Positions 4,849-8,352 of a stretch of 8,352 bases of DNA are shown in pieces. Made by a program: the position numbers and the translations under genes. Origin of the DNA: Limisphaerales bacterium. Its GTDB lineage: Bacteria; Verrucomicrobiota; Verrucomicrobiae; Limisphaerales; UBA11358. The DNA is taken from NCBI GenBank assembly GCA_003152145.1, contig PLZL01000401.1, positions 16,241-24,592 of the forward strand. The letters run 5' to 3'. Position 1 is the stretch's first letter. The number at the start of each line of letters is the position of its first letter. The notes beneath the pieces are model-generated. The model did no database searches. It worked only from the letters and a program-made list of their open reading frames with translations, and was not told the origin of the DNA.

Positions 4849-7398
4849 ATGCCAAAATCCCATAGCTTGAAACCGAGCGACCTTTTCACCATTTCAGGGG
4901 CGCAAATTCCCACGATCTATGTTCAGAACAAAATGACCGTCCATTTTCAGGGGATGTCGAAGACCATGCAATTCCCCCAGACCATTTTTCTTCAGGGCGC
5001 GCCAACCTGTTCGGTAGGCATATCTCCCGAGGGGTTGTATAATCGGCTTAACGACGCCGGGCGGCTGATCTTTCTGAACCAAAAGGCGATTCAACTGGCT
5101 TCCGCGCCGTTCATCCGCGTAGGCGACAAAACGGTCATGCTTACCACAAAAAAGCCCGAGGTGATGGAAAGCCCCGATGACATACCCGTGTCGCAAAATT
5201 ATTATCACCGTCCGGTGGCGGTGGGGCAGGTTTCAATTTCTCTCGCCACGCCTCTCGCAGAAATGACCTTCAAACTGGAGAAGGTTAAAGTGACGAGGAG
5301 AATGATTTCTCCGTTTCTGTCCGGCAACGTCCAAGCTCTGATGCCTATCGGCGTGGAAGAGTTTGAAGTCGAGAACACTTCAAACCGGCCACAGCAAATT
5401 GACTTGGTGGTGCCCAGACCAACGCTGGCAAATCTTCAGGAAAAGAAATACCGGCCCATTGATCAGGACAGCGCCTTCATCTGCTCGACCCCATTGAAAG
5501 GCCATGTCCATGAAGATTTCAGACAAGCCGGGATCAGAGGCGTGGTGATGGGGAGCAAGGAAAGCCAGGAACGAATGGCCATAGCAGTGCCGGAAAGGGA
5601 AGGCCTGGCCATAGACACCCAACCCTATTTCCGGTTGAACAGCTTGAAGCAGGATTTGCTGCTGAAGGCTGATGGCGGCTTTTACCAAAAGTTCGGACCC
5701 AAGGTGAACAATGACTACGGCGCGGCCATCAGCATTGCCTTTGAATTAAAACCGAAAGCGACCATTAAAATCCCGATGGCCGTCGTTTTGGATTTCCCCC
5801 AGCAGTGGTATGCCGATGGGTCGGTATTTGAGCGTAAATACACCAAGAGCTTCAAGGACAAGGAATCAAGGGCGCGGGACATGGCGAAAATCGCCCTTGA
5901 TAACTATCTGAACTGGCAAAGCCGGACAACGGCCATCCAAAACAAGATATTCGGGCACATCCAACAAGATCCTTCCTATAAAAACGACAAGGCCGGCGCC
6001 TTGCGATTGGCGAGATTGTTGTTTAATGAGTTCAGTTGTCCATTGTCAAACGCTTCTGCCTGGATTGAAGATAAAAACGGCAATGACGTGGCCCGGTTTG
6101 TGGAGTGTTTTGACTATCCCTACAACAACTCCTGCGATGTGGACTGGTATTCAATGATATTTTTGATGCTCTTTCCCGACGTTGAACAGGAACTTTGCCA
6201 GCGGGTCATTGATTCGATTCTGGAAGAAAACCTCACGGAGCGGTATTACCATCACCACGCGTCTTTCGTCGAAGCCCGGCAGCATTTTGAAGAACATTCG
6301 GAAGAATACGAAGGTGTGTCGCTGACTCACATCAAAGCCCCCATAAAAATCAAGGGCAGCGTCTCGCATGATTTGGGCGCCATGACGTTCGGCACCCCCC
6401 TGCGCAACATCAGCGAATATGCCTGGTATAACACCAACTATTGGAACGACCTGTTCCCCAAGCTGGCGCTGAGGGTGCTGCGTAACGTCAAATACCTGGG
6501 CGATACGGAATTTTTGAAGAAGAATTGGGATACGCTCAAATTTGGCTTTGAGTATCTGGAGCAACTTGACCTGGACAAAGACGGCATCCCCGAAGGCAAT
6601 CCCGACGAGGTTAAAAATACCTTCGACAATATCAACTTGTTCGGCATCGATTCTTACAGTTCCAATGGTTTCCTCGCCGCGTGCAAGGCGATGAGTAGAA
6701 TGGCGGAGCTCATGAAAGATTCAGCCGCCAAAAAGGAATACGACGAGATTTTTGAAAAGGGATTTGCCGTTTACGAAAAGCTGTGGCTCGACAAGAGAAC
6801 CAGCCGCGGCCGAATGCAGTATTTTATCACCTGCTATGACCCGGTTACGGGAAAAACCAATACGGACGTCTGGACCAATCAACTGGACGGTTTGTGGTAT
6901 TTGATCGCCAATGGAGAAGAACCGTTCATGCCCGCTGAACAGGCGCGACAGGCCCTCAAGACAATTTTCAAGAACAACCGCAACCCCCTGGGCTGGGCCA
7001 CCGCCAGGACCCAGGCCGGCAAACCAGTGGAATCGGACCAGGGAAAAGACGTATGGCTGGCGTCAAATTACGTCCTAGCCCAACTTCTTGACTATTACGG
7101 CCTGGTCAAGGAAAGCAAGGAAGTCTATAAAGTAATGGACAAGGTCATCTTCCAGTATGGTAACTCCCTGATAACGCCGGAAAGCGTCCGACCGACTTTT
7201 GAAAAGGAAGCGGGCGAAACCAAGGCCGGGCCACATTACATCGTGGGCGGTTATCCCCGGCCGGGTGCCGTTTTGACGCAATTGGTGATGCAATTTGTCA
7301 AAGAGCAGCAACGGCGAACGGGGGCCGCAAAAACAGATTCACCGACGCTGAATTCGTTTATCACTGACTTGTTCATGAAATCCCGTAAAACGAGTTAA
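4849..7398 (+). CDS. GH116 (GBA2-like) glycoside hydrolase, divergent
   Basis: GH116 enzymes are retaining beta-glycosidases (beta-glucosidase, glucosylceramidase, beta-xylosidase, N-acetyl-beta-glucosaminidase). The N-terminal ~370 residues are a beta-sandwich domain of the GBA2_N type: SPF at 154-156 and EEFEVENTSN at 170-179 match its SPF...VxxFEFTVxNTS core. The (alpha/alpha)6 catalytic region follows. FVECFDYPY has E419 where GBA2 has nucleophile E527, and DVDWY at 430-434 follows as in the family. HDLGA at 507-511 matches HDLG/HDIG, and YWNDLFPKLALRVLR from 531 matches the WKDLNxKFVLQVYR block. DKDGIPEGN at 576-584 is the DGLIENG site, and NTFD ending at D593 aligns with acid/base D677 (QTYD) of GBA2. 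NQLDGLWY and GGYPRP at 800-805 fit C-terminal motifs. The spacing E419 to D593 (174) exceeds GBA2's 150, mainly from an insertion near 470-500. No signal peptide: cytosolic. Both catalytic residues are kept, so it is probably active. Membership is likely though distant; substrate unknown. Confidence 0.8.
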   Translation: MPKSHSLKPSDLFTISGAQIPTIYVQNKMTVHFQGMSKTMQFPQTIFLQGAPTCSVGISPEGLYNRLNDAGRLIFLNQKAIQLASAPFIRVGDKTVMLTTKKPEVMESPDDIPVSQNYYHRPVAVGQVSISLATPLAEMTFKLEKVKVTRRMISPFLSGNVQALMPIGVEEFEVENTSNRPQQIDLVVPRPTLANLQEKKYRPIDQDSAFICSTPLKGHVHEDFRQAGIRGVVMGSKESQERMAIAVPEREGLAIDTQPYFRLNSLKQDLLLKADGGFYQKFGPKVNNDYGAAISIAFELKPKATIKIPMAVVLDFPQQWYADGSVFERKYTKSFKDKESRARDMAKIALDNYLNWQSRTTAIQNKIFGHIQQDPSYKNDKAGALRLARLLFNEFSCPLSNASAWIEDKNGNDVARFVECFDYPYNNSCDVDWYSMIFLMLFPDVEQELCQRVIDSILEENLTERYYHHHASFVEARQHFEEHSEEYEGVSLTHIKAPIKIKGSVSHDLGAMTFGTPLRNISEYAWYNTNYWNDLFPKLALRVLRNVKYLGDTEFLKKNWDTLKFGFEYLEQLDLDKDGIPEGNPDEVKNTFDNINLFGIDSYSSNGFLAACKAMSRMAELMKDSAAKKEYDEIFEKGFAVYEKLWLDKRTSRGRMQYFITCYDPVTGKTNTDVWTNQLDGLWYLIANGEEPFMPAEQARQALKTIFKNNRNPLGWATARTQAGKPVESDQGKDVWLASNYVLAQLLDYYGLVKESKEVYKVMDKVIFQYGNSLITPESVRPTFEKEAGETKAGPHYIVGGYPRPGAVLTQLVMQFVKEQQRRTGAAKTDSPTLNSFITDLFMKSRKTS

Positions 7399-7586
7399 AG
7401 GGGGCAGCGAATCCGTCATCCAAACCGCGCGTGCCGGAAGGTAGCATCATCCATCAACCGCCAGCGGCATCGCAAAACCTCTGCAAAATTAATCGTAATT
7501 TCAGCAAATTGCGCTTGAATCAGCCGCGACACTTTCTTAAATTCCCCGCGCGTCCAAAAATTTAACCAGGAACTTATTATAATACC
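7399..7586. other. 188-base spacer before xylA
   Basis: No gene or intrinsic terminator is seen. A 58-codon minus-strand frame (7416-7588) has no recognisable motif and overlaps the xylA start, so it was not called. The right half is AT-rich and should contain the xylA promoter. Confidence 0.5.
7515..7543 (+). promoter_or_regulatory. Weak candidate promoter for xylA
   Basis: TTGAAT at 7515-7520 and TAAATT at 7538-7543 each match consensus in 4 of 6 positions with 17-base spacing. Transcription would begin near 7550 and give a ~37-base leader containing AGGA at 7568-7571, which is rather far (15 bases) from the ATG. A perfect TATAAT at 7578-7583 is too close to the ATG to serve the full reading frame. 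Confidence 0.2.
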
Positions 7587-8352
7587 ATGCAAACTGCGTT
7601 TAAGAAAATTACGAAAATCAAATTCGAAGGGCCAAAATCCAGGAATCCGCTGGCGTTTAAACATTACAATCCTGCCCAGATGATCGAGGGCAAGACCATG
7701 CGCGATTGCCTGCGCTTCTCGGTCGTCTATTGGCACACCTTCCGCGGTGTGATGTCCGACCCCTTCGGTATGGGCACGGCCATCCGCCCGTGGGACGACG
7801 GGACGAGTTCCGTGTCCAACGCCCAGCGCCGCGCCCGGGTGGCATTCGAATTCATCGAAAAGCTTGGCGCGCCGTTTTACGCCTTTCACGACCGCGACAT
7901 CGCGCCGGAGGGCAAAAGCCTGCGCGAAACCAACGAGAATCTCGACGCCGTCGTAAAAGTTCTTAAAGAAGAGCAGAAGCGCACCGGCATCAAATTGCTC
8001 TGGGGCACGGCCAATTTGTTCTCAAATCCGCGATTCGTTCATGGTGCAGCCACGAGCTGCAATGCCGACGCTTTCGCCTTTGCCGCCGCCCAGGTCAAAA
8101 AGGCGCTCGAAGTCACGCACGAACTCGGCGGCGCCGGCTACGTGTTCTGGGGCGGGCGCGAAGGCTACTCCACGCTGTGGAACACGAACATGAAACGTGA
8201 GCTGGACCACCTCGCCAAATTCCTGCACATGGCCGTGGACTACAAAAAGAAAATCGGTTTCAAGGGCCAGTTCTACATCGAGCCAAAGCCCAAGGAACCG
8301 ACCAAGCATCAATACGATTCCGATGCTGCCGCGTGCCTGAATTTCCTGCGCG
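7587..8352 (+). CDS. xylA: Xylose isomerase, partial (N-terminal 255 residues)
   Basis: Xylose isomerase converts D-xylose to D-xylulose in the cytosol, using two divalent metal ions; full length is about 440 residues. From the ATG at 7587 the frame is open to the window end. It reads FKGPKS-like [17 protein letters not shown], then [15 protein letters not shown] and [13 protein letters not shown], all typical of the long (class II) enzyme. FHDRD places H101 and D104, the catalytic His-Asp pair, at the same numbers as in E. coli XylA, which supports the chosen start. [14 protein letters not shown] and VFWGGREGY follow. [14 protein letters not shown] puts metal ligand E232 and K234 at their E. 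coli positions. The remaining metal ligands lie beyond the edge. Sampled lines are 58-70% GC, like the GH52 gene and unlike the cassette between them. With GH52 it forms a xylose-use pair; the kinase xylB may follow outside the window. Confidence 0.97.
   Translation, partial: MQTAFKKITKIKFEGPKSRNPLAFKHYNPAQMIEGKTMRDCLRFSVVYWHTFRGVMSDPFGMGTAIRPWDDGTSSVSNAQRRARVAFEFIEKLGAPFYAFHDRDIAPEGKSLRETNENLDAVVKVLKEEQKRTGIKLLWGTANLFSNPRFVHGAATSCNADAFAFAAAQVKKALEVTHELGGAGYVFWGGREGYSTLWNTNMKRELDHLAKFLHMAVDYKKKIGFKGQFYIEPKPKEPTKHQYDSDAAACLNFLR

Noticed and set aside
6841..6900. Loss of the catalytic acid/base in the GH116-like protein, from aligning TNQLDGLW with SDQCAGQW of GBA2
   Set aside because: The E527-D677 spacing in GBA2 places the acid/base in the QTYD block instead, which corresponds to NTFD593 here and is intact.
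1518..7396. Eight-base direct repeat AACGAGTT at 1518-1525 and 7389-7396, almost at the two ends of the cassette
   Set aside because: It would be attractive as an insertion footprint, but an 8-base match between two ~150-base stretches has roughly a one-in-three chance of occurring at random, and the second copy lies inside the last codons of the GH116-like gene.
7416..7588. Minus-strand 58-codon frame in the spacer before xylA as a possible divergent regulator or remnant
   Set aside because: No helix-turn-helix or other motif, no Shine-Dalgarno, and its start overlaps the xylA ATG.

Overview
The window looks like an accessory carbohydrate-use region of a bacterial chromosome, probably from the Verrucomicrobia/Planctomycetes/Lentisphaerae group. 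This placement is inferred from protein style (large cytosolic glycoside hydrolases, a ~440-aa-type XylA) and not from any marker gene. Five protein genes can be supported; the two outermost are cut by the window ends.

Layout: (1) 1-1061, minus strand: N-terminal ~353 residues of a GH52 beta-xylosidase. It runs off the left edge just as it reaches its active-site motif. (2) 1062-1529: a 468-base gene-free spacer between divergent genes, holding a predicted plus-strand promoter and two small inverted repeats. (3) 1530-7398, plus strand: a three-gene cassette encoding an oversized PfkB-type sugar kinase, a two-domain GH3 enzyme with the NagZ-type Asp-His signature, and a divergent GH116/GBA2-like glycosidase. 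The first two genes are 30 bases apart. The third follows after 244 bases and has a long hairpin ending five bases before a strong Shine-Dalgarno sequence. (4) 7399-7586: a short AT-rich spacer. (5) 7587-8352, plus strand: N-terminal 255 residues of xylose isomerase XylA.

How the genes may work together: GH52 and XylA make an evident xylose module, in which xylosidase releases xylose and XylA converts it to xylulose. The three central genes lie between them and are visibly less GC-rich, as though a separate glycoside-degrading unit had been placed in the xylose locus. None of the cassette proteins has a signal peptide or membrane segment, so they should act in the cytosol on imported oligosaccharides or glycosides: GH3 and GH116-like enzymes trim beta-linked sugars and the PfkB enzyme phosphorylates a product. 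The actual substrate cannot be read from the sequence. No transporter, regulator, RNA gene, mobile element or CRISPR array was seen.
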